Under the pieces are notes generated by a model. That model worked only from the letters and a program-made list of their open reading frames with translations. It had not been told where the DNA came from and did not search any database. From Bacillus sp. V3B (GTDB lineage Bacteria > Bacillota > Bacilli > Bacillales > Cytobacillaceae), in assembly GCF_024494465.1 (NCBI RefSeq), contig NZ_JAETXM010000001.1, forward strand, positions 62,001 through 126,000: a DNA stretch of 64,000 nucleotides, given 5' to 3'. The translations under genes were made by a program, and so were the position numbers. Shown piece by piece: positions 1 through 9,937 of this stretch; position 1 is the stretch's first letter, and each line of letters starts with the position of its first letter.

Positions 1-1
1 A

Positions 2-712
2 ATCGTTAATAAAAAGATGTCTGAAATAAAAGTGGTTGCTAACGGTGCAGGTGCGGCTGGAATAGCGATTATTAAACTTCTACACAGCTTTGGTGTTCGT
101 GATATTATTATGTGCGATACGAAGGGCGCTATTTATGAAGGACGTCCGCTTGGGATGAATGAAGTTAAAAATGAGGTAGCTAAGTTTACAAATAGAGATA
201 ATCAATCCGGTAGCTTGGAAGAAGTAATCGTAGATGCAGATGTTTTTATTGGCGTATCAGCTGAAGGAGCTCTTTCAAGTGATATGGTGAAAAAAATGAG
301 CAGGGATGCGATTATCTTTGCGATGGCGAATCCTAATCCTGAAATCTCACCTGATGTAGCAAAGGGTGCAGGTGCGGCTGTAGTGGGTACGGGTAGATCT
401 GATTATCCTAATCAGGTTAACAATGTTCTTGCTTTTCCGGGGATTTTTCGAGGCGCTTTAGATGTTAGAGCAACTCATATTAATGAAAAGATGAAAGTTG
501 CAGCTGTTAAGGCAATTGCTAGCCTTATTGCTGAAGCAGAACTTCATGCTGATTATGTTATTCCAGCTCCATTTGATCCGCGGGTTGCCCCTGAAGTAGC
601 CGCTGCTGTTGCAAAAGCAGCTATGGAAACGGGAGTGGCACGAATCAATATGGATCCTGAAGAAATAAAAGAAAAAACACGAAATCTTGCCGTTATTGGA
701 AAAAGTGAGTGA
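2..712 (+). CDS. ytsJ: NAD(P)-dependent malic enzyme, C-terminal part (5' end outside window)
   Basis: The reading frame is already open at the window edge, so this is the C-terminal 236 or so residues of a roughly 410-residue malic enzyme. The family oxidatively decarboxylates malate to pyruvate in the cytosol. A Rossmann-type nucleotide site is visible near the start (VVANGAGAAGIAI), followed by MANPNPEISP and GTGRSDYPNQVNNVLAFPG, both typical of the malic enzyme NAD-binding domain. The tail (INMDPEEIKEKTRNLAVIG) resembles B. subtilis YtsJ, which also lies directly before accDA. The stop overlaps a GTG that could start the next, broken gene. Cofactor preference cannot be judged from this part. 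Confidence 0.93.
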   Translation: MVNKKMSEIKVVANGAGAAGIAIIKLLHSFGVRDIIMCDTKGAIYEGRPLGMNEVKNEVAKFTNRDNQSGSLEEVIVDADVFIGVSAEGALSSDMVKKMSRDAIIFAMANPNPEISPDVAKGAGAAVVGTGRSDYPNQVNNVLAFPGIFRGALDVRATHINEKMKVAAVKAIASLIAEAELHADYVIPAPFDPRVAPEVAAAVAKAAMETGVARINMDPEEIKEKTRNLAVIGKSE

Positions 713-946
713 TAACAATAGCGTGAAATCATCGCAAGTAGCTCCAAAGGTTTATATTGGGATCGTGAAAGAATTAAGAAATATGATTTCAGAAGATCAT
801 CTTAAACCGGGTGATAAATTACCCTCTGAACGTGAACTAACAGAGCGTCTTTCCGTAGGACGCTCTTCTGTTCGCGAGGCATTAAGGGGATTGTCGAACG
901 AATGATGACAGATTATAACAAGGTTTATGATTGTGATGATATATAG
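705..946 (+). pseudogene. Truncated GntR/FadR-family regulator (winged-helix part only)
   Basis: From GTG 705, overlapping the malic enzyme stop, 66 codons encode a GntR-type winged helix (IVKELRNMISEDHLKPGDKLPSERELTERL, then RSSVREALRGL). The frame then hits TGA at 903-905. Full family members are about 230 residues, with an FCD ligand-binding domain that is absent here. A second frame picks up at 887 (IVERMMTDYNK...) and stops at 946; it could be the original C-terminal tail, which would mean an internal deletion plus frameshift. Related bacilli often carry a GntR-family gene between malic enzyme and accD. A short DNA-binding-only protein might still be made, but loss of function is more likely. 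Confidence 0.75.
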
Positions 947-973
947 TAAGTAGGATAAGGTTCCTATGAAATA

Positions 974-1000
974 GGTTAACTAATTTTTAGTGATCTAACC
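974..1000. promoter_or_regulatory. Imperfect dyad upstream of accD
   Basis: GGTTA at 974-978 and TAACC at 996-1000 flank ACTAA and TTAGT, forming an imperfect dyad about 50 bases before the accD start. It could be an operator, perhaps for the decayed GntR regulator upstream, but it does not match a consensus I can name with confidence. Confidence 0.25.
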
Positions 1001-1050
1001 ACTTGAGTTCATATACATATATGAATGTAATAAATAAGGGAGGTTTCACC

Positions 1051-1908
1051 TTGCTCAAAGAGATTTTTACTAAATCTAAGAAAAAATACGCAACCATCCC
1101 TTCAGAAAATGCGAGGCAGGATGTTCCGGAAGGGATTATGACGAAATGTCCAAAGTGTAAAAAAATCATGTATTCAAAAGAATTAATGAAAAATTTAAAG
1201 GTCTGCCTGCATTGTGGATATCATCATCCAATGAATTCACATGAACGAATTGAGTCGCTTTTAGACGAAGGTTCTTTTGAAGAATTAAATAGTGAGATGG
1301 TCTCAAAGAATCCATTGCAATTTCCGGATTATTTAGAAAAATTGGAAAAGGATAGAAAAAAAACAAATTTAAATGAAGCTGTCTTGACCGGTATCGGAAC
1401 GGTAAATAATATGAAAGTGGTTATTGCTGTTATGGATTCAACTTTTCGAATGGGGAGTATGGGCTCAGTGGTGGGGGAAAAAATTACACAAGCTACTGAG
1501 AAAGCAGATGAGTTATCTGTTCCTTTTATTATTTTTACGGCTTCAGGTGGAGCTAGAATGCAAGAAGGCGTCTTGAGTTTAATGCAAATGGCGAAAACAA
1601 GCGTGGCCTTAAAGCGATTCAGTGATAATGGTGGATTGTTTATTTCTGTTATGACACACCCAACAACAGGTGGAGTTTCAGCGAGTTTTGCGTCGCTTGG
1701 AGATTATAATATTGCCGAGCCTGGAGCATTGATTGGTTTTGCTGGTAAGAGAGTCATTGAGCAGACGATTCGTGAAGAGTTACCAGAAGATTTTCAAACA
1801 GCGGAGTTTCAGTTAAAACATGGTCAATTAGATGCGGTCATTCCTCGACTACAATTAAAAGACCAATTGATAAATATTCTAGATATTCATCAGCCAAGGG
1901 AGGTGTAA
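1051..1908 (+). CDS. accD: Acetyl-CoA carboxylase carboxyltransferase, beta subunit
   Basis: Beta subunit of the carboxyltransferase half of acetyl-CoA carboxylase, which makes malonyl-CoA for fatty-acid synthesis; it pairs with AccA encoded just downstream. The start is TTG 1051, 9 bases after GGGAGG (1038-1043), giving [13 protein letters not shown] as in B. subtilis. Longer in-frame starts at 1003 lack a ribosome site. A zinc ribbon is visible with Cys33, Cys36, Cys52 and Cys55. The crotonase-fold core carries [11 protein letters not shown] and [13 protein letters not shown]. Length is 285 residues, normal for the family. accA follows after two bases, so translation is probably coupled. 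Confidence 0.97.
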   Translation: MLKEIFTKSKKKYATIPSENARQDVPEGIMTKCPKCKKIMYSKELMKNLKVCLHCGYHHPMNSHERIESLLDEGSFEELNSEMVSKNPLQFPDYLEKLEKDRKKTNLNEAVLTGIGTVNNMKVVIAVMDSTFRMGSMGSVVGEKITQATEKADELSVPFIIFTASGGARMQEGVLSLMQMAKTSVALKRFSDNGGLFISVMTHPTTGGVSASFASLGDYNIAEPGALIGFAGKRVIEQTIREELPEDFQTAEFQLKHGQLDAVIPRLQLKDQLINILDIHQPREV

Positions 1909-1910
1909 GA

Positions 1911-2888
1911 ATGGTAGGAGAATGGGAATTCGAAAAACCGATTTTGGAATTAAGACAGAAAATTAAAGATTTAAGGGAATTTACGAAAAGTACGGACGTG
2001 GATTTAACAACTGAAATTGAAAAGTTAGAATCACGACTGATTAAACTAGAAAAAGAAGTATACGAAAATATTAAACCGTGGGATCGAGTTCAAATTGCTC
2101 GCCACCCGAATAGACCTACTACTTTGGATTATATTTCTTTATTATTTACAGATTTCTTTGAATGTCACGGGGATCGTTCATTTGGGGATGATGAAGCAAT
2201 TGTTGGGGGAATAGCGAAATTCCAAGGTGTACCTGTTACGGTTATTGGGCATCAACGAGGGAAAGATACGAAGGAAAATATTCGACGTAATTTCGGGATG
2301 CCTCATCCAGAAGGTTATCGTAAGGCACTTCGATTAATGAAACAGGCTGAAAAATTTAATCGTCCGATCATTTGCTTTATTGATACAAAGGGTGCCTTTC
2401 CTGGAAAGGCTGCTGAAGAACGTGGACAAAGTGAGGCAATTGCTCGCAATTTATTTGAAATGGGAGGCTTTACCGTTCCGATTATTTGTGTTGTGATTGG
2501 TGAAGGTGGTAGTGGTGGAGCGCTTGCGTTAGGAGTTGGGAACCATATGCATATGCTGGAAAACTCAACGTATTCGGTTATCTCTCCTGAAGGTGCTGCG
2601 TCAATTTTATGGAAAGATGCAAGTCTAGCCAAGCAGGCTGCAGAATCAATGAAAATTACCGCTCCTGATTTAACGGAATTAGGAATTATCGATCAGATGA
2701 TTCCAGAGGTAAAGGGAGGCGCTCATAAAGACGTCAACGAGCAGGCAAAGGAAATAGAGAAAGTTCTACTGGAGTCATTGAACGAGCTTACTAAAATGAA
2801 TAAAGAACAGTTAGTTGTTCACCGATACAATAAATATAAACAAATTGGCGAAATTTTGTTTTTAAAAGACTATATAGGGGTAAATTAA
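1911..2888 (+). CDS. accA: Acetyl-CoA carboxylase carboxyltransferase, alpha subunit
   Basis: Alpha subunit of the same carboxyltransferase as AccD; the complex moves the carboxyl group from biotin to acetyl-CoA. ATG 1911 follows GGGAGG at 1899-1904, inside the end of accD. The 325-residue protein begins with a coiled-coil-like helical segment (residues 1-60) and continues with a crotonase-like core including [14 protein letters not shown] and the [13 protein letters not shown] motif. Length and order match the family. A rho-independent terminator directly follows, so accD-accA form a two-gene unit, perhaps read from further upstream. Confidence 0.97.
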   Translation: MVGEWEFEKPILELRQKIKDLREFTKSTDVDLTTEIEKLESRLIKLEKEVYENIKPWDRVQIARHPNRPTTLDYISLLFTDFFECHGDRSFGDDEAIVGGIAKFQGVPVTVIGHQRGKDTKENIRRNFGMPHPEGYRKALRLMKQAEKFNRPIICFIDTKGAFPGKAAEERGQSEAIARNLFEMGGFTVPIICVVIGEGGSGGALALGVGNHMHMLENSTYSVISPEGAASILWKDASLAKQAAESMKITAPDLTELGIIDQMIPEVKGGAHKDVNEQAKEIEKVLLESLNELTKMNKEQLVVHRYNKYKQIGEILFLKDYIGVN

Positions 2889-2921
2889 AAACGTACTTAA
2901 ATGAGTGCGTTTTTTATTTTT
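2887..2921 (+). terminator. Terminator after accA
   Basis: AAAACGTACTTA pairs with TGAGTGCGTTTT (with one G-T pair) around a very short loop and is followed by a T-rich run. Confidence 0.75.
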
Positions 2922-2951
2922 AAAAGCTAAATGTATAATTGTGAATTTTTT

Positions 2952-2982
2952 TTGACAAGAAATCGCTTTCATTCATTAAATA
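2952..2982 (+). promoter_or_regulatory. Candidate pfkA promoter -35 with overlapping cre-like site
   Basis: TTGACA at 2952-2957 is a consensus -35; the -10 is weak (TTAAAT or TAAATA near 2976-2982, spacing 18-19). Bases 2957-2971 match the Bacillus cre consensus WTGNAANCGNWNNCW at all but one position (T to A at position 2). A CcpA site between -35 and -10 would be expected to repress. The match is visible in the sequence; regulation is inference. Confidence 0.4.
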
Positions 2983-3038
2983 ATTCTGGCTTTTGGTAAG
3001 AATATATAGATTCAGTTGTTATAAAGGATTCTTCATGA

Positions 3039-4097
<1,059 letters not shown>

Positions 4098-4131
4098 AAG
4101 AGATTCCATTAACCTAGGAGGTTTACATAAG

Positions 4132-5892
4132 ATGAGAAAAACAAAAATTGTTTGTACAATAGGACCGGCAAGTGAAAGTATTGAAAAGCTTACACAGTTA
4201 ATTGAGGCTGGTATGAATGTAGCTCGTTTGAATTTTTCACATGGGAATTTTGAAGAACATGGTGAAAGAATTCAAAACATACGGGAAGCTGCTAAAAAAA
4301 CAGGAAAAAATATTGCGATTCTCCTTGATACAAAAGGACCGGAAATTCGAACTCATAATATGGTGAATGGAGTGGTTGAATTAACGGCAGGTAGTTCAAG
4401 TATTATTTCTATGGCTGAAGTAGAAGGGACTACAGAGAAGTTCTCTGTTACGTATGAAGGATTAATTGATGATGTAGAAATCGGTTCTAAAATCTTGCTT
4501 GATGATGGTTTAATTGGACTTGAAGTTGAGAAGTTAGATAAGTCGAATGGTGAAATTCATGTAAAAGTATTAAATAGTGGAACGTTGAAAAATAAAAAAG
4601 GTGTAAACGTACCTGGTGTATCGGTCAAATTACCTGGAATTACACAAAAAGATGCTGATGATATTGTATTCGGTATTGGACAAAATGTTGATTTCATTGC
4701 TGCCTCTTTCGTTCGTAGAGCCTCTGATGTTCTCGAAATTAGGAAATTACTCGAAGAAAATAATGCGACAGATATCCATATTATTCCTAAGATTGAAAAT
4801 CAAGAAGGTGTCGACAACATCGATGAAATTCTTGAAGTATCTGATGGTTTAATGGTTGCTCGTGGTGATCTTGGCGTTGAGATTCCTGCTGAGGAAGTTC
4901 CTTTAGTACAAAAGAACTTAATCAGGAAATGTAATGCTTTCGGAAAACCGGTTATTACCGCTACGCAAATGCTTGATTCGATGCAAAGAAATCCACGTCC
5001 TACACGTGCTGAAGCAAGTGATGTGGCGAATGCCATTTTTGATGGAACAGATGCGATTATGCTTTCAGGTGAAACTGCTGCAGGTATCTATCCGGTAGAA
5101 GCTGTACAAACAATGAATAACATTGCTTCTCGTGCAGAATCAGCATTAGATCATAAAAAATTATTATCGACTCACAGTAAAGATAGTGAACATACGATTA
5201 CAGATGCGATTGGACAATCTGTTGCTCACACAGCTTTGAATTTATCTGTCAATGCGATTATTACAGCAACTGAAAGTGGTCATACTGCTCGCATGATTTC
5301 TAAATATCGTCCTAAAGCACCAATTGTTGCTGTAACAGCAAATGATCATGTGTTGAGAAGACTTGCGTTAGTATGGGGCGTTTATTCTCAATTGGGACAG
5401 AAATCGATTTCAACTGATGATATGCTCGAAAATGCAGTTGACGAAAGCTTGAATAGCGGATTTGTTTCACACGGCGATTTAGTTGTCATTACAGCTGGTG
5501 TGCCTATAGGGGAAGCTGGAACGACAAACTTGATGAAAATCCATGTTGTTGGTGATATTTTGGCAAAAGCACAAGGGATTGGTCGCAAATCAGCGTATGG
5601 TAAAGTTGTGATTGCAGAAAATGCAAAGGAAGCTCTTGAGAAAGTAAAGGAAGGTTCAATTCTCGTTACAGTTGGTTCCGATAAAGAAATGGTACCAGCG
5701 ATTGAAAAATGTAGTGCCCTTATTACAGAAGAAGGTGGCTTAACAAGTCACGCAGCAGTTGTAGGGTTAAATGTTGGAATTCCGGTACTAGTAGGGGTCA
5801 AGGATGCCACTACCCTATTAAAAGAAGGTCAAGAAATTACCGTAGATGCTCAAAGAGGCGTTATTTATAATGGACATGCAAGTGTGCTATAA
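4132..5892 (+). CDS. pyk: Pyruvate kinase with extra C-terminal PEP-utiliser domain
   Basis: Converts phosphoenolpyruvate and ADP to pyruvate and ATP. ATG 4132 follows AGGAGG at 4116-4121. The N-terminal barrel carries [21 protein letters not shown], the active-site segment [17 protein letters not shown] and [11 protein letters not shown]. At 586 residues it is about 110 longer than most pyruvate kinases: after residue 475 comes the extra C-terminal domain of Bacillus and Geobacillus enzymes, including [21 protein letters not shown], which resembles the phosphohistidine domain of PEP-utilising enzymes. It is the second gene of the pfkA unit and is followed by a terminator. Confidence 0.98.
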   Translation: MRKTKIVCTIGPASESIEKLTQLIEAGMNVARLNFSHGNFEEHGERIQNIREAAKKTGKNIAILLDTKGPEIRTHNMVNGVVELTAGSSSIISMAEVEGTTEKFSVTYEGLIDDVEIGSKILLDDGLIGLEVEKLDKSNGEIHVKVLNSGTLKNKKGVNVPGVSVKLPGITQKDADDIVFGIGQNVDFIAASFVRRASDVLEIRKLLEENNATDIHIIPKIENQEGVDNIDEILEVSDGLMVARGDLGVEIPAEEVPLVQKNLIRKCNAFGKPVITATQMLDSMQRNPRPTRAEASDVANAIFDGTDAIMLSGETAAGIYPVEAVQTMNNIASRAESALDHKKLLSTHSKDSEHTITDAIGQSVAHTALNLSVNAIITATESGHTARMISKYRPKAPIVAVTANDHVLRRLALVWGVYSQLGQKSISTDDMLENAVDESLNSGFVSHGDLVVITAGVPIGEAGTTNLMKIHVVGDILAKAQGIGRKSAYGKVVIAENAKEALEKVKEGSILVTVGSDKEMVPAIEKCSALITEEGGLTSHAAVVGLNVGIPVLVGVKDATTLLKEGQEITVDAQRGVIYNGHASVL

Positions 5893-5901
5893 TGTAATGG
5901 A

Positions 5902-5936
5902 GGGAAGGAAGGGTTAGAACTCCTTCCTTTTTTCTT
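5902..5936 (+). terminator. Terminator after pyk
   Basis: GGAAGGA pairs with TCCTTCC around a loop containing GGGTTAGAA and runs into a T-rich tail, 10 bases after the pyk stop. Confidence 0.85.
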
Positions 5937-5964
5937 TCGTACACTAAATAGACGGAGTGATAGG

Positions 5965-6351
5965 ATGCGAATTCTTCTTTTATTGTTCATTTTGATTCCG
6001 GCTGGAGAAATAGGCGTTCTTCTTCTATCTGGAAAAACAATTGGTATTTGGCCAACCATTTTGCTCCTTATTTTAACAGGAATACTTGGGTCGTATTTAG
6101 CAAAAAGTCAAGGTCTGAATACGATTCGAAAAGTTCAGGAACAGCTCCAATTTGGAAGATTGCCCGGGGATGAAATCCTTGATGGTGTTTGTATTCTTTT
6201 TGGAGGATTATTGCTACTATCACCGGGATTTATTACGGATATTGTTGGATTAATTTTACTACTCTCTCCAACAAGAGTTTTACTTAAACCAATGATTATC
6301 AAGTTGTTTCAAAATTGGATAAATAAAAATACGATTACTATTATTAGATAA
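5965..6351 (+). CDS. fxsA: FxsA family membrane protein
   Basis: 128-residue membrane protein of the FxsA family. E. coli FxsA overproduction relieves F-plasmid exclusion of phage T7; the native role in bacilli is unknown. Two hydrophobic helices are seen at residues 3-20 and 28-45, and a third hydrophobic stretch at 75-105 with the family segment DGVCILFGGLLLLSPGFITDIVG. ATG 5965 is preceded by a GGAGTGATAGG ribosome site. The position after pyk matches B. subtilis ytzA. A shared terminator separates it from the convergent ytvI. Confidence 0.9.
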   Translation: MRILLLLFILIPAGEIGVLLLSGKTIGIWPTILLLILTGILGSYLAKSQGLNTIRKVQEQLQFGRLPGDEILDGVCILFGGLLLLSPGFITDIVGLILLLSPTRVLLKPMIIKLFQNWINKNTITIIR

Positions 6352-6398
6352 TAATTAGGCTTTAGTGTCTAGCTATTCAAGGTCTTACACTTATTGAG

Positions 6399-6434
6399 AA
6401 AAGGTCAGTCCTGTTATCGAAGGACTGACCTTTT
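6399..6434. terminator. Bidirectional terminator between fxsA and ytvI
   Basis: A perfect 14-bp stem, AAAAGGTCAGTCCT (6399-6412) with AGGACTGACCTTTT (6421-6434), has an 8-base loop and A/T runs on both sides, so it can serve both convergent genes. Confidence 0.92.
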
Positions 6435-6445
6435 TCATTCACTGA

Positions 6446-7564
6446 TTAGTGGATTTCTTTTCCTTTTATAAAGGTCCATATATCACGAAATACATTTGCT
6501 TTATGCAGTGTTGTGAGGATAACGAGTGTAACAGGACCGATAATTAATCCTAAAAAACCGATTAATTTAAATCCAACAAATAAAGCAATTAAAGTGGCAA
6601 GAGGATCTAATCCGATACTAGATGAAAGAACTTTCGGTTCCATAATTTGACGCTGAACAATCACGATAATATAAAGCACGCCAAGCCCGATCGCTATATT
6701 GATATCCCCTGTGATTACTTCGTAAATAATCCAAGGAACAAAGATCAAACCTGTTCCAAGGTATGGAAGTATGTCGACCAATCCGGTTACTAGAGCGATG
6801 GTGATCGCATAATCCACACGTAAAATAAGTAAACCAATTAGTATAATAACCGTTGTAATAGAAATAAGCGTTAACTGGGCTTTGATGAAGCCGAACAATG
6901 CCTTTTTTAAATCAATAAGGACTGTTTGGCTACTTATTTTAGCTCGATTTGGAAGGAAACGACTACCCATTGAAGTTAAACGAGCCCAGTCCTTGCTAAT
7001 GAAAAAAGTGGCGAGTAATGAGAAAATTAGAACGCTTGCTACATTAGGGAACCAAGAAATGATCGTTGGAATAAACCCAAAAAAATGTTGAATGAAATTA
7101 CCTAATGTCGTACCAATCGTATTTCCTGCATTTTGAATATTACTCAGAATCGTATCTTGCTGGTCACTCCCTAAACTGTTAAAAAGACTAGTAAGTTGAT
7201 TATATAATGGGATAATTTGCGAGGCAATTAAATGTTCGATATATTGGATCAATGTATCTAATTGTTCGGGCACAACCTTTGCTAAATAATCAGCTCCTGA
7301 GACAATTTCTGCTACAAGTAAAGTGATTACCCCGGCAAAAAAAGCAAAACCAAGGACTAAAGCAAGGATAACAGCGAGTGTTCGTGGCATCCTTCCTTTC
7401 TTTTGAAAAAAGTTCACAAGTGGATTCATTAAAAAGGCAATGGCTAGTCCGATTAAGAATGGATAGGTAACTTTCGAGATGTAAAACAATCCGATTAACG
7501 ATAGGAGGATACCGCCGATCACAACTAGGAAACGGAAGGTTCGATTTATATAAACACTGTTCAT
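6446..7564 (-). CDS. ytvI: AI-2E transporter family protein YtvI
   Basis: About 372 residues with seven or eight membrane helices and the AI-2E/PerM family pattern: paired N-terminal helices (residues 8-50), a long extracytoplasmic helical segment (about 80-150), then a C-terminal bundle with DILPYLGTGLIFVPW and GLDPLATLIALFVGFKLIGFLGLIIGP. Family members export small solutes, or Na+/Li+ in some bacilli; the substrate here is unknown. ATG at 7564 is chosen because it lies 6 bases after AAAGGTGA; the ATG at 7570 would abut the ribosome site. The gene is convergent with fxsA and divergent from ytwI, as in B. subtilis. Confidence 0.88.
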   Translation of the reverse strand: MNSVYINRTFRFLVVIGGILLSLIGLFYISKVTYPFLIGLAIAFLMNPLVNFFQKKGRMPRTLAVILALVLGFAFFAGVITLLVAEIVSGADYLAKVVPEQLDTLIQYIEHLIASQIIPLYNQLTSLFNSLGSDQQDTILSNIQNAGNTIGTTLGNFIQHFFGFIPTIISWFPNVASVLIFSLLATFFISKDWARLTSMGSRFLPNRAKISSQTVLIDLKKALFGFIKAQLTLISITTVIILIGLLILRVDYAITIALVTGLVDILPYLGTGLIFVPWIIYEVITGDINIAIGLGVLYIIVIVQRQIMEPKVLSSSIGLDPLATLIALFVGFKLIGFLGLIIGPVTLVILTTLHKANVFRDIWTFIKGKEIH

Positions 7565-7808
7565 GATCATTCACCTTTTTTCTAAAAATTTTATGGTTTT
7601 TGCATAGAATAGGCTAGAAGAGCGAGATACTAAGTTGACTCCTTAGTACGAACATAAAGGATTAAAGGATGGCTGTAAATATAAAAATAAAATTAATTCT
7701 GAAAATAGGTATAAATTAATTTTAAGAGTTAAGAAATAGCATATGGCTTTTTAGAGCTTAAAAGTTATGATAAAATAATATAGAATCAATTGAAGGGAGA
7801 ATCCCCCC

Positions 7809-8267
7809 TTGATATCGCAAGCCACCTTCTTTTTAATACTTTTATTGGCGATTGCATTGATTGCCAAGAACCAATCACTGATCATTGCTGTTTTTGTTTT
7901 GATCATCATGAAACTTATCGGTTTTGATGCAAAGTCATTTTCTTATCTACAGTCCAAAGGAATTAATTGGGGTGTAACGATTATTACAATTGCCGTATTG
8001 GCCCCAATTGCAAGTGGTGAAATTGGATTTAAAGATTTATCCGCAGCTTTTAAATCCCCCTATGCTTGGATTGCACTTATATCCGGAATCGCTGTTGCTC
8101 TGTTAGCCAAAGGTGGAGTAACATTATTGGCAAAAGATCCACATATTACAACTGCCCTTGTTTTAGGAACAATCCTTGCTGTTTCACTTTTTAAAGGAGT
8201 AGCCGTAGGTCCTTTAATAGGTGCAGGAATAGCCTATTTAGTCATGAAAATACTTGAAATATTTTGA
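7809..8267 (+). CDS. ytwI: DUF441 family membrane protein YtwI
   Basis: 152-residue integral membrane protein with four hydrophobic helices and almost no soluble domain, matching the DUF441/UPF0756 family (B. subtilis YtwI). The function is unknown. The start is TTG 7809, 8 bases after GAAGGGAGA (7792-7800); no ATG lies near. Its place upstream of citZ is conserved in bacilli, but the long spacer with a full citZ promoter suggests separate transcription. Confidence 0.88.
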   Translation: MISQATFFLILLLAIALIAKNQSLIIAVFVLIIMKLIGFDAKSFSYLQSKGINWGVTIITIAVLAPIASGEIGFKDLSAAFKSPYAWIALISGIAVALLAKGGVTLLAKDPHITTALVLGTILAVSLFKGVAVGPLIGAGIAYLVMKILEIF

Positions 8268-8314
8268 AAAAATTTCCAAAAAATAATTTTTCCGGAAATT
8301 TAAAGTTCTTTTCG

Positions 8315-8343
8315 TTCACAAAAGTCAGATAATTGTTTATAAT
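8315..8343 (+). promoter_or_regulatory. SigA promoter of citZ
   Basis: TTCACA (8315-8320) and TATAAT (8338-8343) are 17 bases apart, giving a start near 8350 and a leader of about 300 bases. ATAA and TTAT half-sites crowd this region, reminiscent of CcpC dyads, but none fits ATAA-N7-TTAT exactly. Confidence 0.8.
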
Positions 8344-8399
8344 AAGATTTATAGTATTATTTATTTTAGTTTTCTACTCGAGTTATTCTTAATCAATAT

Positions 8400-8413
8400 T
8401 GTAAGCATTTTCT
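8400..8413 (+). promoter_or_regulatory. cre-like site in the citZ leader
   Basis: TGTAAGCATTTTCT matches the cre consensus with one mismatch (A in place of the central G). It lies about 50-65 bases downstream of the predicted start. A CcpA site in the transcribed leader of citZ is known in B. subtilis, so CcpA roadblock repression is likely here. The rest of the 8268-8647 spacer is AT-rich with no ORF. Confidence 0.7.
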
Positions 8414-8647
8414 TTTTTGGTTTAAAATTGAACACTCGCTCAATCTGAAAATTTAATCTATTTAGTTTTAGACTGACAGCTTACAAGTATCCGTTTTTCT
8501 TAAGTAGGAGGTAATTATTTCCTCCTACACGAAAAATTCAGAAAATTCTTTCTGATAATTCATATTTTTTTGAATATATTTTTATAGATAAGGTTTGGGG
8601 AAATTTTAACTTGCAAGGGGAATTTATTTAAAAGGAGAGGGTTTTAT

Positions 8648-9769
8648 ATGACAGTTACACGTGGTCTTGAAGGGGTAGTTGCAACGTCTTCCTCAGTTAG
8701 TTCAATCATTGATGATACACTTACGTATGCGGGGTACAATATTGATGATTTAACAGTGAATGCTAGTTTTGAAGAAGTGATCTATCTTTTATGGCATAGA
8801 AAACTACCTACTACGTCACAATTAAATGAATTAAAAAAACAACTTGCTGAAAATGCCGAGCTTCCACAAGGAATTCTTGAGCATTTCAAAATGTACCCAA
8901 TTGAAAAGGTGCATCCAATGGCTGCTCTTCGTACAGCTGTTTCGCAATTAGCTCTATACGATGAAGAAGCAGACTTAATGGATTTTGAAGCTAATGAGCA
9001 AAAAGCCATTCGTTTGCAAGCAAAAATGCCAGCGGTTGTCGCAGCTTTTTCTCGTATTCGCAAAGGCTTAGACCCTGTATCACCAAGAAAAGACTTAAGT
9101 TTTGCAGCTAATTTCTTATATATGATGTCAGGAGAAGAACCTGCAGCTATTGCAGAAGAGGCTATGAATAAAGCACTTATTCTACATGCGGATCATGAGT
9201 TAAATGCATCTACCTTTACAGCTCGTGTTTGTGTAGCAACATTATCCGATGTTTATTCTGGAGTTACAGCTGCGATTGGTGCCTTAAAAGGTCCTTTACA
9301 TGGCGGGGCGAATGAAGCGGTAATGAAAATGCTCACAGAAATTGGGTCTCCAGAAAATGTTGAGGCATATGTCCGTGAAAAAATGGAGAATAAAGAAAAA
9401 ATCATGGGGTTTGGACATCGGGTATATAGAAAAGGTGATCCACGTGCGAAACATTTGAAAGTAATGTCTGAGAAATTAAGCAATCTTACTGGGCAACCTC
9501 AATGGTATGAAATGTCTACTCAAATTGAAAAGATTGTGACGGGTGAAAAGGATTTACCACCAAATGTAGATTTTTATTCAGCCTCTATGTATCATAGCTT
9601 AGGGATTGATCATGATTTATTTACACCAATTTTTGCGGTTAGTCGTGTTTCAGGTTGGCTAGCACATATTCTTGAACAATATGAAAATAATCGTTTAATT
9701 CGTCCTCGTGCAGAGTATACTGGGCCTGGAATGCAAGTTTATGTACCAATAAAAGAACGCAGTAAATAA
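8648..9769 (+). CDS. citZ: Citrate synthase
   Basis: Condenses oxaloacetate with acetyl-CoA to citrate, first step of the TCA cycle. The 373-residue protein is the short bacterial type (type I dimer). The catalytic regions are clear: LHADHELNAST, LKGPLHGGANEAVMKML, MGFGHRVYRKGDPRAKHLK and the C-terminal VDFYSASMYHSLGI with the catalytic Asp. ATG 8648 follows AAAGGAGAGG (8631-8640). icd and mdh follow in the conserved citZ-icd-mdh order, although the spacers here are long. Confidence 0.98.
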   Translation: MTVTRGLEGVVATSSSVSSIIDDTLTYAGYNIDDLTVNASFEEVIYLLWHRKLPTTSQLNELKKQLAENAELPQGILEHFKMYPIEKVHPMAALRTAVSQLALYDEEADLMDFEANEQKAIRLQAKMPAVVAAFSRIRKGLDPVSPRKDLSFAANFLYMMSGEEPAAIAEEAMNKALILHADHELNASTFTARVCVATLSDVYSGVTAAIGALKGPLHGGANEAVMKMLTEIGSPENVEAYVREKMENKEKIMGFGHRVYRKGDPRAKHLKVMSEKLSNLTGQPQWYEMSTQIEKIVTGEKDLPPNVDFYSASMYHSLGIDHDLFTPIFAVSRVSGWLAHILEQYENNRLIRPRAEYTGPGMQVYVPIKERSK

Positions 9770-9778
9770 AAAAAAAGT

Positions 9779-9816
9779 ACATAAAGGAAAAGTTCATTTT
9801 TTCTTTTATGTAAAAT
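9779..9816 (+). terminator. Weak terminator-like hairpin after citZ
   Basis: ACATAAAGGAAAA can pair with TTTTCTTTTATGT with one mismatch, shortly after the citZ stop. No strong T tail follows, so read-through to icd is possible. Confidence 0.4.
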
Positions 9817-9937
9817 GGGTTAATATTAATAGTAAGGGGCTATGATAGAGGCTGAGTCATCAAATCCTATACCTGAACATCAGTCTCTACCAATTTAATT
9901 AATGCTCCATGTTTAAAAATGGAAGGAGATTCTCATT

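Noticed and set aside
8329-8380. CcpC dyads (ATAA-N7-TTAT) on the citZ promoter
   Set aside because: Several ATAA and TTAT half-sites are present in this AT-rich stretch, but no pair has the 7-base spacing; the closest is 6.
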